64,000 nucleotides of DNA from Castellaniella sp049673105 (lineage in GTDB: Bacteria; Pseudomonadota; Gammaproteobacteria; Burkholderiales; Burkholderiaceae_B). Position 1 is the stretch's first letter, and the number at the start of each line of letters is the position of its first letter. A program made the translations under genes and the position numbers. Of the stretch, positions 44,656 to 53,672 are shown piece by piece. The stretch is taken from the NCBI RefSeq assembly GCF_049673105.1, contig NZ_JBATXG010000006.1, positions 1 to 64,000 on the forward strand, given 5' to 3'. The notes beneath the pieces were generated by a model. That model was not told the origin of the DNA and searched no databases. It saw only the letters and a list, made by a program, of their open reading frames with translations.

Positions 44656-45906
44656 TTATTGTGCATCATCATCCGGATTTGCGGTAGCCGATTGCTGGAA
44701 GAGCACATCCAGCGTGGGCGGCTGATGGCGCAGGGTGGCGGCGAGCGCCTCGGATATCGGGGGGCTTAATCCCGACTGGCTGCGATCCAGCAGCAGGCGA
44801 TCGGTCAAGGGCCCCAAGGTGGCTTGTTGAGGATCGCAGGCCAGGACCCAATGATCGCTGTCCGCGGTCGGGACCGCATAGCCCAGTTCGCGCAGCATGG
44901 CCAGAATGTCGTGCAGCGCATCGGGATGAACCCGCAGGTGCTTTTCCAGGAACTCCAGGCTGCGGCCAGGGGGAGAGGTGTCGCGGGCTCGCCACAGCAG
45001 ACGCAGAATCCCCAGGGCGTCCACGATCTGGGCGCCAGGGTGTCTGCGCAGCGCCCAGCGGTGCAGGCGCAGGGCGGGCAGCAGGGACGCGACCGTGGCC
45101 CCCAGCAGGACCACCAGCCAGGACAGATAGATCCAGAGCAAAAAGATGGGCAGGGTGGCGAATGCCCCGTAGATCACGGTGTAGGACGGGAATTGCGTCA
45201 GATACCAGGTGAAGGCCGCCTTCATCAGGGTGAGGATGATGGCGGTACCCAGACCGCCCACGAGCGCATCGCGCCACAGCACACGACAGTTGGGCACGAA
45301 CACGAACAGCGCCGTGAAGCCCAGCACCGACAGCAAAAAGGGCAGCAGCCCCAGTAGAAGGCCCAGCCCTTCGGGCAGATTGCCGATGTAGCCTAGCGAC
45401 TCGCGCGCCAGTACCGATGTTGCCCACAGACTGGCGCCGGTGAAGATCGGCCCCAAAGAAATGATGGCCCAGTAGACCAGCAGGCGCTGGCGCAGCGGGC
45501 GCTGGCGGGCGACGTTCCAGATTTCGTTGAAGGCCTCGTCGATGGTCATGATCAGCAGGATCGACGTCACGACCAGGAAACCGCCCCCCACCGCCGTCAG
45601 CCCCGAGGCCTGGGCGGCGAACTGATTCAGATACCGCATGATGGTGTCCGAGACCGACGGGGGCAGCAGACTTTCGCTTAAAAATGTTTCCAGCGCCTGG
45701 TGAAATTGGGCGAATAGGGGAAAGGCGGTGAACAGCGCCAGGACCACCGCCAGCAGCGGCACGATGGCCAGCACGGTGGTGAACGTCAGGCTGGACGCGA
45801 CCCGGGTCAGTTTGCGATGGCCGGCAAAGTCCAGGGTGAATCGCAGAATGTCGAGCGCACGGGTGCGGCGTTCGGTGGTGGAAACAACAGTTGGCTGCGT
45901 CATCAT
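44656..45906 (-). CDS. YihY/BrkB-family inner-membrane protein
   Basis: About 416 residues with six TM helices in the first 290, typical of the YihY/BrkB ('virulence factor BrkB', once mis-named RNase BN) family: VASSLTFTTVLAIVPLLAVV, MTIDEAFNEIWNV, YGAFATLPIFLLWIYLSWLVVLLGA. The last 120 residues are a cytoplasmic winged-helix-like domain. Start among ATG 45906 and 45903 is unresolved. It is divergent from the DUF2069 gene with a 38-bp gap. Confidence 0.92.
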   Translation of the reverse strand: MMTQPTVVSTTERRTRALDILRFTLDFAGHRKLTRVASSLTFTTVLAIVPLLAVVLALFTAFPLFAQFHQALETFLSESLLPPSVSDTIMRYLNQFAAQASGLTAVGGGFLVVTSILLIMTIDEAFNEIWNVARQRPLRQRLLVYWAIISLGPIFTGASLWATSVLARESLGYIGNLPEGLGLLLGLLPFLLSVLGFTALFVFVPNCRVLWRDALVGGLGTAIILTLMKAAFTWYLTQFPSYTVIYGAFATLPIFLLWIYLSWLVVLLGATVASLLPALRLHRWALRRHPGAQIVDALGILRLLWRARDTSPPGRSLEFLEKHLRVHPDALHDILAMLRELGYAVPTADSDHWVLACDPQQATLGPLTDRLLLDRSQSGLSPPISEALAATLRHQPPTLDVLFQQSATANPDDDAQ

Positions 45907-45944
45907 CAAGAGGCAGAGGACAGGTTTCGAGCCATAATAGCAGC

Positions 45945-46319
45945 ATGGAAACGAAACTCAATTCAGGCCTGCACCGGCTGGCTTGCTTCTGCCTGATCGC
46001 GCTGATCGTCTTGAGCGTGGGCTGGGAACTATGGTGGGCGCCGCTGCGACCTGGGGGGACCCTGATGGCCTTGAAAGCGTTGCCGCTGCTGTTTGCCGTG
46101 GGCGGGGTGCTGAAAGCCAGGCTGTATACCCTGCAGTGGGTGGCGATGCTCAGCCTGCTCTATCTGATGGAAGGCGCGGTGCGGGCCTGGTCGGATGCCT
46201 CGGCGGCATCGGCTGCTCTGGCCGGCCTGGAAATCGTCCTGTCCCTGGGGCTGTATGCCAGCGCCATCCTGTATGTCCGGCCCGCCAAACGGGCCGCCCG
46301 CCGCAAGACAGCGGAATAG
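45945..46319 (+). CDS. DUF2069 family membrane protein
   Basis: 124 residues, four short hydrophobic segments, with the KALPLLFAVGGVLKARLYTLQW and LLYLMEGAVRAWSD blocks typical of DUF2069. ATG 45945 is chosen after a CATAAT-like -10 at 45933. It may be co-transcribed with selO, 9 bp downstream. Function unknown. Confidence 0.85.
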   Translation: METKLNSGLHRLACFCLIALIVLSVGWELWWAPLRPGGTLMALKALPLLFAVGGVLKARLYTLQWVAMLSLLYLMEGAVRAWSDASAASAALAGLEIVLSLGLYASAILYVRPAKRAARRKTAE

Positions 46320-46328
46320 GGTGACATC

Positions 46329-47852
46329 ATGCGTCGCACGGACCCTTCACCATCCCGGACGGATGCGCTGGCGCCCGACGATCTGTTTGCGGGCCAGGCG
46401 GGGGCAGGCTGTTCTTTTGCCCAGGAACTGCCGCCGTCTTTTTACACCAGGGTGGCGCCGCGCCACTTGAGAGAACCCCGTCTGCTGCATGTCAATCCAG
46501 CGGTGGCGGCCTTGTTGGGGCTGGATGCTGCGGCGCTGGACGCGCCCGCCTTTCTGGCTTTGTGCGCTGGCAGCGGGCGTCTGCCAGGGGTGGAGCCTGT
46601 GGCGACCGTCTATAGCGGCCATCAGTTCGGCGTCTGGGCCGGGCAGTTGGGGGATGGCCGGGCGCATTTGCTGGGCGATGTCGCCGGGCCGCAGGGGCGT
46701 TGGGAAATCCAGTTGAAAGGGTCGGGGCGCACTCCGTATTCGCGGATGGGCGACGGCTGGGCGGTGTTGCGCTCCAGCGTGCGCGAATATCTCGCCAGTC
46801 AGGCCATGGACGGCCTGGGCATTCCCACCACGCAGGCCTTGGCGCTGGTGGCATCCCGCGATCCCGTGATCCGCGAAACGCCCGAAACCGCGGCGGTCGT
46901 GACGCGGATCGCGCCGTCTTTCGTCCGTTTCGGTCACTTTGAGCACTGGGCGCATTCGGCGATCGAGCAGGCGGCGTTGCTGGATTATGTGGTCGCGCAC
47001 TGGTTTCCCGATTGCCGGGTCGGGCCGTCCGCCGATGCCGACAGGCCGGCCACGGCCTGCCGGCTGTTGGCGGAAGTCACCCGCCGCACCGCCCGCCTGA
47101 TGGCCCAATGGCAACTGGTCGGGTTCTGTCATGGCGTCATGAACACCGACAATATGTCGATGCTGGGCCTGACGCTGGATTACGGCCCCTATGGTTTCAT
47201 GGACGCCTTTCAGGCCAATCATGTCTGCAATCACAGCGACACCCTGGGGCGCTATGCCTGGAATGCGCAGCCGGCAGTGGCGCAGTGGAATCTGACCCGG
47301 CTGGCGGAAAGCCTGCAGGTGCTGGGCTGCCTGGCGCCTGATCTGGAAGCCGCCCTGGCGCCTTTCGAGTCGGTCTTTTTGCAGGCCTATTACGCCGGCA
47401 TGGCCCAAAAATTCGGCTTGAGCGATTGGCGCCCGGAAGACGCCGACCTGGGTAATGCCTGGTGGAAACTATTGCACGAGCAGCGGGCGGATTTCACGCT
47501 GGCTTTCCGTCGTCTGGCCGATACGGACGGGGATGCCCGATCCTGGCTGGACCTGTTTGCCGACCCGCAGTCCGCCCGACAATGGTTGGACCGTTATCAG
47601 GCACGACTGGCGCAAGACCCGCGTCCGCAGCCGGATCGCAAAGCCGCCATGGACCGCGTCAATCCGCTCTACGTGCTGCGCAACCACCTGGCGCAGCAGG
47701 CCATCCAGGCGGCTCAACAAGGCGACGCCTCGGAAATCGATCGCTTGATGGAACGTCTGCAGGATCCCTATGCCCAGCGCCCTGGCGATGAACGCTACGC
47801 GCAGCCGCCCACCGCCGACACGCCGCCGGTGGCCGTCAGTTGTTCGTCCTGA
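46329..47852 (+). CDS. selO: Protein adenylyltransferase SelO (YdiU)
   Basis: Pseudokinase-fold enzyme that AMPylates proteins in redox homeostasis; 507 residues. Diagnostic blocks: YSGHQFGVWAGQLGDGRA, WEIQLKGSGRTPYSRMGDG (nucleotide-binding Lys), GFCHGVMNTDNMS (metal-binding Asn and Asp), and NPLYVLRNHLAQQAI. The protein ends SCSS, the place where eukaryotic SelO carries selenocysteine, so the C-terminal Cys is kept. Confidence 0.97.
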   Translation: MRRTDPSPSRTDALAPDDLFAGQAGAGCSFAQELPPSFYTRVAPRHLREPRLLHVNPAVAALLGLDAAALDAPAFLALCAGSGRLPGVEPVATVYSGHQFGVWAGQLGDGRAHLLGDVAGPQGRWEIQLKGSGRTPYSRMGDGWAVLRSSVREYLASQAMDGLGIPTTQALALVASRDPVIRETPETAAVVTRIAPSFVRFGHFEHWAHSAIEQAALLDYVVAHWFPDCRVGPSADADRPATACRLLAEVTRRTARLMAQWQLVGFCHGVMNTDNMSMLGLTLDYGPYGFMDAFQANHVCNHSDTLGRYAWNAQPAVAQWNLTRLAESLQVLGCLAPDLEAALAPFESVFLQAYYAGMAQKFGLSDWRPEDADLGNAWWKLLHEQRADFTLAFRRLADTDGDARSWLDLFADPQSARQWLDRYQARLAQDPRPQPDRKAAMDRVNPLYVLRNHLAQQAIQAAQQGDASEIDRLMERLQDPYAQRPGDERYAQPPTADTPPVAVSCSS

Positions 47853-47910
47853 TCTGGAACAAGACCGATCTTCGTGTCATGAATTAGGATTGTGCGGCGG
47901 CTCGGGGCAA

Positions 47911-47925
47911 TGACCGTCCCGGTCA
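47911..47925. promoter_or_regulatory. Palindrome before the MerR-type gene
   Basis: TGACCG-TCC-CGGTCA, a perfect 6-3-6 repeat 21 bp before the regulator's ATG. It may be its operator. No -35/-10 pair with the 19-bp spacing typical of MerR promoters was found around it. Confidence 0.4.
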
Positions 47926-47946
47926 GGTCAACAACGGAATACCAGC

Positions 47947-48396
47947 ATGAAGATCAGCGAATTTGCACGTGCCAGTGGCGTGGGCATCGAGACGATCCGC
48001 TACTATCAGCGGCGCAATCTGCTGCCGGTGCCGTCGCGTTATCCTGGCAGCCCGCGACGCTATCCAGATGTCTGGGTGCGCGATGTACAGCAGATACGCG
48101 GCTTGCAGGCCGTGGGTTTGTCGCTGGACGAGATCCGCCTGCTGCTGCGATCTCCGGCGCCGGAATGTGCGGACATGCAGCAGACGCTGGCGCGGCACAT
48201 CCAGGCGACGCGCGCCGAATTGGCGCGTCTGAAGCACCGCCTGCGCCGCCTGCAGGCGGCCTTGCCGGGATGTGCGGAAGGCCCTGGTCGACGCGGCCAG
48301 TGCGGCTTGGCATGCCTGCTGGGGCCTGACGGCGGCGACCCGTGTCAGGCGCGCAAGAGCGTCGGCAGCGCGTCTGCCTTGACGGACCGCAGCTGA
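47947..48396 (+). CDS. MerR-family metal-sensing regulator with three-Cys site
   Basis: 149-residue MerR-type activator. The N-terminal winged helix is MKISEFARASGVGIETIRYY (1-20), followed by YPDVWVRDVQQIRGLQAVGLSLDEIRLLL and a long dimerisation helix (about 76-106). Cys74, Cys109 and Cys118 are spaced 35 and 9 apart, the same spacing as the Hg(II) ligands Cys82/117/126 of MerR and the site of PbrR. Two more Cys (123, 133) follow. No mer or pbr genes are nearby, so its target is unknown. The 3' end overlaps the convergent chemoreceptor gene by 52 bp. Confidence 0.85.
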   Translation: MKISEFARASGVGIETIRYYQRRNLLPVPSRYPGSPRRYPDVWVRDVQQIRGLQAVGLSLDEIRLLLRSPAPECADMQQTLARHIQATRAELARLKHRLRRLQAALPGCAEGPGRRGQCGLACLLGPDGGDPCQARKSVGSASALTDRS

Positions 48397-49955
48397 AAGG
48401 AACCGACGGTCGTGACCAGGGTGTGGGCCTGTCGGGCCAGGCTTCTGGAAGCGGCGGCGGATTCTTCGACCAGCGCGGCATTGTCCTGCGTGATGTCGCT
48501 GAGTTGCCCGATAGTGGTGTTGATTTGCCGCAGCCCTGCGGCCTGTTCTTCCGTACTGGCCTGTATTTGCGCCACCGATTGATTGAGCTGGCCGATCTGC
48601 TCGCCGGACAGGCGGATGTCCGCAGCGGTTTGCTGGATGCTTTGCGCGATCAGCGCCGCATAGCGGGTGTTGCCGTCGATCAGCGTGGCGATTTCTTTGG
48701 CGGCATCGGAACTGCGGCGGGCCAGTTCCTGGACCTGTGCGGCGACCACGGAAAATCCTTGACCGTGAGTGCCGGCATGCACGGCCTCGACAGCGGCGTT
48801 CAGGGCCAGGATATTGGTTTGGAAGGAGATGCCTTCGATCAGGCTGGTGATGCCCTCGATGGCGCGCGAGTTTTCTTCCTGGCGGCTCAGGATGCGCTCG
48901 ATTTCCTGGACCTGGCTCAGGCTGCGGGAGACGGCGGCGTCGGCTTGCGCCGTCAGGGTGGTGGCGTCGCGGGTGGCGGCGGCGTTGTTCTGCATCGTGC
49001 CGGTGATCTCTTCCACGGCAGCAGCGGCTTCGGCAATGTCGCAGGCCTGGCGCTCGGTGCGTTGGGCCAGATCGGTATTGCCCAACTGGATTTGCTGAGA
49101 TCCCGTGGCGATGTGGTCGCTGCTGACACGAACTTCGGTGACGATGCCTTCCAGGGCCTGCTGCATGTGCGCCATGGCATCCAGGATGCTGTGACGCGGC
49201 GCGCGCCGGGTATCGATGGTCTGGCTGAGATCGCCGGCGGCAATGGTTTGCGCAATCTGCATGACCTCGGCGGGCTCTGAACCCAACTGGCGCATGAGGC
49301 CTCGCGCCAGGACGATCCCCAAGACAAAGGCGCAGAGTGCGCCGGCCAAGGTCAGGCTGATAATCAGGAACAGCGTCTGGCCGTAGATGGTGCGCGTCTC
49401 TTGACTCAGCGCCAGCGCCTGTTCTTGGCGATGCTGGATCAGCCGTTCCATCGATGTTTCAATCTGATTGGCCAGGGGCACGATCTCTTGGTACAGCATG
49501 GAAACCGATGGGCGCACGGCAGGCAGGGCTTCCCGAGAGATCAGGTCGGCCACCTGGCGAATGCCGCTGGCATAGCGGCGAGAGGCCTCGATCGTGCCCA
49601 GCAGCAGGGTCTGGCCATCCTGGTTGGTGTCCACTGAGGTTGCGCGGGACAGCTCGCGATCCAGCGCCTGCAGGTGCGTGTTGACGGCGGATAGCTGCGT
49701 GTTCCGGATCTCCCGCGTGGGTGCCAGGGCGGCGATCCGGATGGCGCGGGCGGTCAGCAGCAGTTGCTGATTGGCCTGGGCGGTGATTTGCAGGCCGTGC
49801 AGGTCGCGGTTGTACATGGATTCCGCAAGGGTGTTGAGCCGCTGGCTGGCATAGAGCCCGATGCCGCCGATGCACAGGGCGATGAGCGCAACGGCCAGAA
49901 AGCCGAGCGTCAACCTGGCGGCGACGCCCAAACGAGACAAAGAGGGCAAAAACAT
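48345..49955 (-). CDS. Methyl-accepting chemotaxis protein with divergent signalling tip
   Basis: 536-residue chemoreceptor: TM1 (about residues 12-36), periplasmic four-helix-bundle domain (to about 190), TM2 (about 193-217), HAMP, then the cytoplasmic coiled coil. ATG 49955 is preferred over 49982 for its AAGG site. The hairpin tip reads NILALNAAVEAVHAGTHGQG then FSVVAAQVQELARR. Against Tsr, His393 replaces Arg388, Thr396 replaces Glu391, Gln399 replaces Arg394, and Gln407/Gln409 replace Glu402/Arg404. These positions contact CheW/CheA or other dimers, so signalling may be altered. The ligand is unknown. Confidence 0.9.
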   Translation of the reverse strand: MFLPSLSRLGVAARLTLGFLAVALIALCIGGIGLYASQRLNTLAESMYNRDLHGLQITAQANQQLLLTARAIRIAALAPTREIRNTQLSAVNTHLQALDRELSRATSVDTNQDGQTLLLGTIEASRRYASGIRQVADLISREALPAVRPSVSMLYQEIVPLANQIETSMERLIQHRQEQALALSQETRTIYGQTLFLIISLTLAGALCAFVLGIVLARGLMRQLGSEPAEVMQIAQTIAAGDLSQTIDTRRAPRHSILDAMAHMQQALEGIVTEVRVSSDHIATGSQQIQLGNTDLAQRTERQACDIAEAAAAVEEITGTMQNNAAATRDATTLTAQADAAVSRSLSQVQEIERILSRQEENSRAIEGITSLIEGISFQTNILALNAAVEAVHAGTHGQGFSVVAAQVQELARRSSDAAKEIATLIDGNTRYAALIAQSIQQTAADIRLSGEQIGQLNQSVAQIQASTEEQAAGLRQINTTIGQLSDITQDNAALVEESAAASRSLARQAHTLVTTVGSFQLRSVKADALPTLLRA

Positions 49956-50152
49956 GGCCGTGTGCCTTGTAAAAATGATCACGTGTTGCGGACACTATGG
50001 CCTACGGACCTGGGTACGGAGTGAAGTCGGGTTATCCCTCGATCATGGCATGGCGGCGCCCCCAGGGCTGGAGGCGGCTGATACACCGAAACGCTGGACA
50101 TGCCATAATGAATTTCGAACTCTCCATTCACTTTTCCCACTGCATACCGACC

Positions 50153-51211
50153 ATGTCTGGCAATACCCTGGGCACCTTGTTTTGTGTCACTAATTTTGGC
50201 GAATCTCACGGCCCGGCCATTGGCGCCGTGATCGATGGCTGCCCCCCAGGCATGCCGCTCTCCGAGGCCGACATCCAGACCGAACTGGACCGTCGCCGGC
50301 CTGGGACGTCGCGCCATGTCACGCAGCGCCGCGAACCGGATACGGTGGAAATTCTGTCCGGTGTGTTCGAAGGCCAAACCACCGGCACGCCCATCGGTCT
50401 GCTGATCCGCAACACCGATGCGCGCAGCAAGGACTACAGCGCCATTTCCGATACTTTCCGGCCCGGCCATGCCGATTACAGCTACTGGAAAAAGTACGGT
50501 ATCCGCGACCCGCGCGGCGGCGGTCGCTCATCCGCCCGCCTGACCGCGCCCACCGTGGCCGCCGGGGCCGTGGCCCGCAAATGGCTGATGCAGGAATACG
50601 GCGTGCGCATCCGCGGCTACATGAGCCAGCTGGGGCCGATCCCGATTCCCTTCGAATCCTGGGATGCCGTGTCTGAAAATCCGTTTTATGCGCCCAATGC
50701 CGCCATCGTGCCGCAACTGGAAGCCTTCATGGACCAGCTGCGTCATGACGGGGATTCCATCGGCGCGCGCATCGAAGTCCAGGCCGAAGGCCTGCCTGCC
50801 GGCTGGGGCGAACCGCTCTATGATCGCCTGGATGCGGATATCGCTCATGCCATGATGGGGCTCAATGCAGTCAAAGGCGTTTCCATCGGATCGGGATTCG
50901 AGTGCGTCGCCATGCGCGGCTCGGAACATGGCGATGAACTCAGCCCGGACGGCTTCTTGGCCAACCACGCGGGCGGTGTTCTGGGCGGGATTTCCTCGGG
51001 GCAGCCGCTGCTGGTGTCTCTGGCGATCAAGCCCACGTCCAGCATCCGGGTCGAACGGCGGTCGGTGAACAAGGCCAACGACCCCGTCATGGTCCAGACT
51101 CTGGGGCGGCACGACCCCTGCGTGGCGATTCGGGCTACCCCCATCGCCGAGGCCCTGTTGGCCATCGTGTTGATGGATCACGCTTTGCGCCATCGGGGGC
51201 AATGCGCCTGA
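50153..51211 (+). CDS. aroC: Chorismate synthase
   Basis: Converts EPSP to chorismate using reduced FMN; 352 residues. ATG 50153 gives the family start MSGNTLGTLFCVTNFGESHG. Other signatures are RRRPGTSRHVTQRREPDTVE, DYSYWKKYGIRDPRGGGRSS and the C-terminal RHDPCVAIRATPIAEA. A TAATGA hexamer near 50105 may be its -10. Confidence 0.98.
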   Translation: MSGNTLGTLFCVTNFGESHGPAIGAVIDGCPPGMPLSEADIQTELDRRRPGTSRHVTQRREPDTVEILSGVFEGQTTGTPIGLLIRNTDARSKDYSAISDTFRPGHADYSYWKKYGIRDPRGGGRSSARLTAPTVAAGAVARKWLMQEYGVRIRGYMSQLGPIPIPFESWDAVSENPFYAPNAAIVPQLEAFMDQLRHDGDSIGARIEVQAEGLPAGWGEPLYDRLDADIAHAMMGLNAVKGVSIGSGFECVAMRGSEHGDELSPDGFLANHAGGVLGGISSGQPLLVSLAIKPTSSIRVERRSVNKANDPVMVQTLGRHDPCVAIRATPIAEALLAIVLMDHALRHRGQCA

Positions 51212-51233
51212 ATCACTCTGGGGAAATACGCAT

Positions 51234-52076
51234 ATGTTCAGATCAGCCCCCGTCTTTATCCGATCCCGCCAGACCGTACGCTGGGCGGCCAGTGCCGGGC
51301 TTGCCGTGGCGCTGAGCGCCTGCGCCCCCGTGCAGACCACCCAGTCGGGGCAGATCGGCATCCATCGGACCCAGTACATGTCCAGCCTGGTCTCAGAGGC
51401 TGAGCTGAACCAGGAAGCCGCCAGCCAGTATCAGCAGATCCTGGCCCAGGCGCGGGCCAAGCAGGCGCTGGATCCGTCCGCTGCGCAGACTCAGCGCGTG
51501 CAAGCCATTGCCAAGCGCCTGATCGCGCAGGTAGGCGCTTTTCGCCCGGATGCCAAAAACTGGGCCTGGGAGGTCCACATCCTGAAGTCCGACGAAATCA
51601 ACGCCTGGTGCATGCCGGGCGGCAAGATGGCCGTCTACACCGGGATGCTGGACAAGATCAAGCCCACGGACGCCGAACTGGCCGCTGTCATGGGACACGA
51701 AATTTCCCACGCTTTACGTGAACATGCGCGGGAACAGGTGTCGCGCCAGATGGGGACCAGCATGGGCATTTCGATCCTGGCCGCCGTCACGGGCAGTCAG
51801 GCCGTGGCGGACCTGGGCTCGAATCTTAGCCAGGTGATGTTTACGCTGCCCAATAGCCGGGCCAATGAAACCGAAGCCGACCGCATGGGGGTCGAACTGG
51901 CTGCGCGGGCGGGCTACGATCCGCGTGCCGCCATCACGCTGTGGCAAAAAATGGGGCAGGCGGGCGGCGGCGCGCCCCCGGAAATCCTGTCCACGCACCC
52001 ATCGTCGCAAAGCCGTATTCAGGATCTGGAGCAGGCCTCGGCCCAGGTGCTGCCCCTGTATCAGCAACGGCAGTGA
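51234..52076 (+). CDS. M48-family metalloprotease lipoprotein (LoiP/YcaL-like)
   Basis: 280 residues, lipobox LSAC near residue 30, so a predicted outer-membrane lipoprotein facing the periplasm. The zinc site is HEISH (AVMGHEISHALREHAREQ, about 153-170) with the third ligand Glu in NETEADRMGVELAARAGYDP. LoiP/BepA/YcaL relatives degrade or assemble outer-membrane proteins. It lies 22 bp after aroC, perhaps co-transcribed. Confidence 0.93.
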   Translation: MFRSAPVFIRSRQTVRWAASAGLAVALSACAPVQTTQSGQIGIHRTQYMSSLVSEAELNQEAASQYQQILAQARAKQALDPSAAQTQRVQAIAKRLIAQVGAFRPDAKNWAWEVHILKSDEINAWCMPGGKMAVYTGMLDKIKPTDAELAAVMGHEISHALREHAREQVSRQMGTSMGISILAAVTGSQAVADLGSNLSQVMFTLPNSRANETEADRMGVELAARAGYDPRAAITLWQKMGQAGGGAPPEILSTHPSSQSRIQDLEQASAQVLPLYQQRQ

Positions 52077-52177
52077 CACGCGGGGGCCTGGCGCCCGCCG
52101 TGCCTTTTGCCGAGTGACGCGCCCGACGCGGCGGAAACGGGTACCAGTTACCTCTGATACTAGGATAATGACTGGTC

Positions 52178-52205
52178 TTGCGACGAGATATCACACTGGC
52201 ATAAT
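52178..52205 (+). promoter_or_regulatory. Likely leuCDB promoter
   Basis: TTGCGA (-35, 52178-52183), 16-bp spacer, CATAAT (-10, 52200-52205), 56 bp before leuC. A leucine-rich leader peptide or attenuator was looked for and not found. Confidence 0.5.
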
Positions 52206-52261
52206 GGTTTTCAGTTGCCGGCGGCGACCGGCGCACCTTTCCGATTTTAGAGATCACGACC

Positions 52262-53665
52262 ATGCCCCAAACCCTGTATGACAAGCTCTGGGATGCCCAT
52301 GTGGTGCATCAAGGCCCGGACGGTACCTGTCTGCTGTATATCGACCGCCATCTGGTGCACGAAGTCACCAGCCCGCAGGCTTTCGAAGGCCTGGAGCTGG
52401 CGGGCCGCAAACCCTGGCGCATCGCCGCCAACCTGGCGGTGTCCGACCACAACGTGCCGACCACTGACCGTTCCCAGGGCATCCAGGATCCGATTTCCCG
52501 TCTGCAGGTCGATACCCTGGACAAGAACTGCGATGCCTGGGGCATCACGCAGTTCCGCATGAATGATCGGCGTCAGGGCATCGTGCACATCATCGGACCC
52601 GAACAGGGCGCGACGCTGCCGGGCATGACGGTGGTGTGCGGCGATTCGCACACCAGCACCCACGGCGCCATGGGCGCGCTGGCGTTCGGCATCGGCACAT
52701 CCGAGGTCGAGCACGTGCTGGCCACCCAGACGCTGCTGATGAAGAAAAGCCGCAATATGCTGGTGCGCGTCAATGGTGCCTTGCCCTTTGGCTGTACGGC
52801 GAAAGACTTGATCCTGTACGTGATCGGCCAGATCGGGACGGCGGGCGGCACGGGCTACGCCATCGAATTCGGCGGCAGCGCCGTGCAGGCCCTGTCCATG
52901 GAAGGCCGCATGACCATGTGCAATATGGCGATCGAGGCCGGTGCGCGCTCCGGCATGGTGGCCGTGGACCAGACCACGATTGATTATTTCAAGGGCCGTC
53001 CCTATGCGCCGGAAGGCGCTTTGTGGGATCAGGCCGTGGCCTACTGGAAGACGCTGCACTCCGATCCCGATGCGGCCTTTGACTTGGTCGTGGAATTCGA
53101 TGCGGCGGTCGTCCAACCGCAGGTCAGCTGGGGTACGTCGCCTGAAATGGTCACGTTCGTGGGCGGTCAGGTGCCCGATCCCGCGGCGGAAAGCGATGCC
53201 GTGCGCCGCAAGGGCATGGAACGCGCGCTGCAGTATATGGATCTGAAGCCGGGCACGGCCATCAGCGACATTGCGATCGATAAAGTGTTCATCGGTTCCT
53301 GTACCAATGCCCGCATCGAAGATCTGCGGGCCGCTGCGGCGGTGGCCAAGGGCCGGCGCGTGGCGTCCAACGTCAGTCTGGCGATGGTGGTGCCGGGTTC
53401 CGGGCTGGTGAAAGAACAAGCCGAAAAAGAAGGCCTGGACCGCATCTTTCTGGATGCCGGTTTCGAATGGCGCGAACCGGGGTGTTCCATGTGCCTGGCG
53501 ATGAATGCCGACCGGCTGGAGCCGGGCGAACGTTGCGCCTCGACGTCCAACCGCAATTTCGAAGGGCGGCAGGGGCAGGGCGGGCGTACGCATCTGGTCA
53601 GCCCGGCCATGGCGGCTGCCGCTGCGGTAGCCGGTCATTTTGTCGACGTGCGCACTTTCCAATAG
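52262..53665 (+). CDS. leuC: 3-Isopropylmalate dehydratase large subunit
   Basis: Aconitase-family subunit of leucine synthesis, 467 residues, binding a 4Fe-4S cluster through Cys in VVCGDSHTSTHGAMG, FIGSCTNARIEDL and EPGCSMCLAMN. It starts MPQTLYDKLWDAHVV. leuD follows after 7 bp, giving the two subunits from one message. Confidence 0.99.
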   Translation: MPQTLYDKLWDAHVVHQGPDGTCLLYIDRHLVHEVTSPQAFEGLELAGRKPWRIAANLAVSDHNVPTTDRSQGIQDPISRLQVDTLDKNCDAWGITQFRMNDRRQGIVHIIGPEQGATLPGMTVVCGDSHTSTHGAMGALAFGIGTSEVEHVLATQTLLMKKSRNMLVRVNGALPFGCTAKDLILYVIGQIGTAGGTGYAIEFGGSAVQALSMEGRMTMCNMAIEAGARSGMVAVDQTTIDYFKGRPYAPEGALWDQAVAYWKTLHSDPDAAFDLVVEFDAAVVQPQVSWGTSPEMVTFVGGQVPDPAAESDAVRRKGMERALQYMDLKPGTAISDIAIDKVFIGSCTNARIEDLRAAAAVAKGRRVASNVSLAMVVPGSGLVKEQAEKEGLDRIFLDAGFEWREPGCSMCLAMNADRLEPGERCASTSNRNFEGRQGQGGRTHLVSPAMAAAAAVAGHFVDVRTFQ

Positions 53666-53672
53666 GATCATC

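Noticed and set aside
47905..47946. MerR-type promoter with 19-bp spacer
   Set aside because: A TTGACC can be read on the minus strand beside the palindrome, but no matching -10 follows.
52077..52261. Leucine leader peptide or attenuator before leuC
   Set aside because: No short ORF with clustered Leu codons and no terminator/antiterminator pair.
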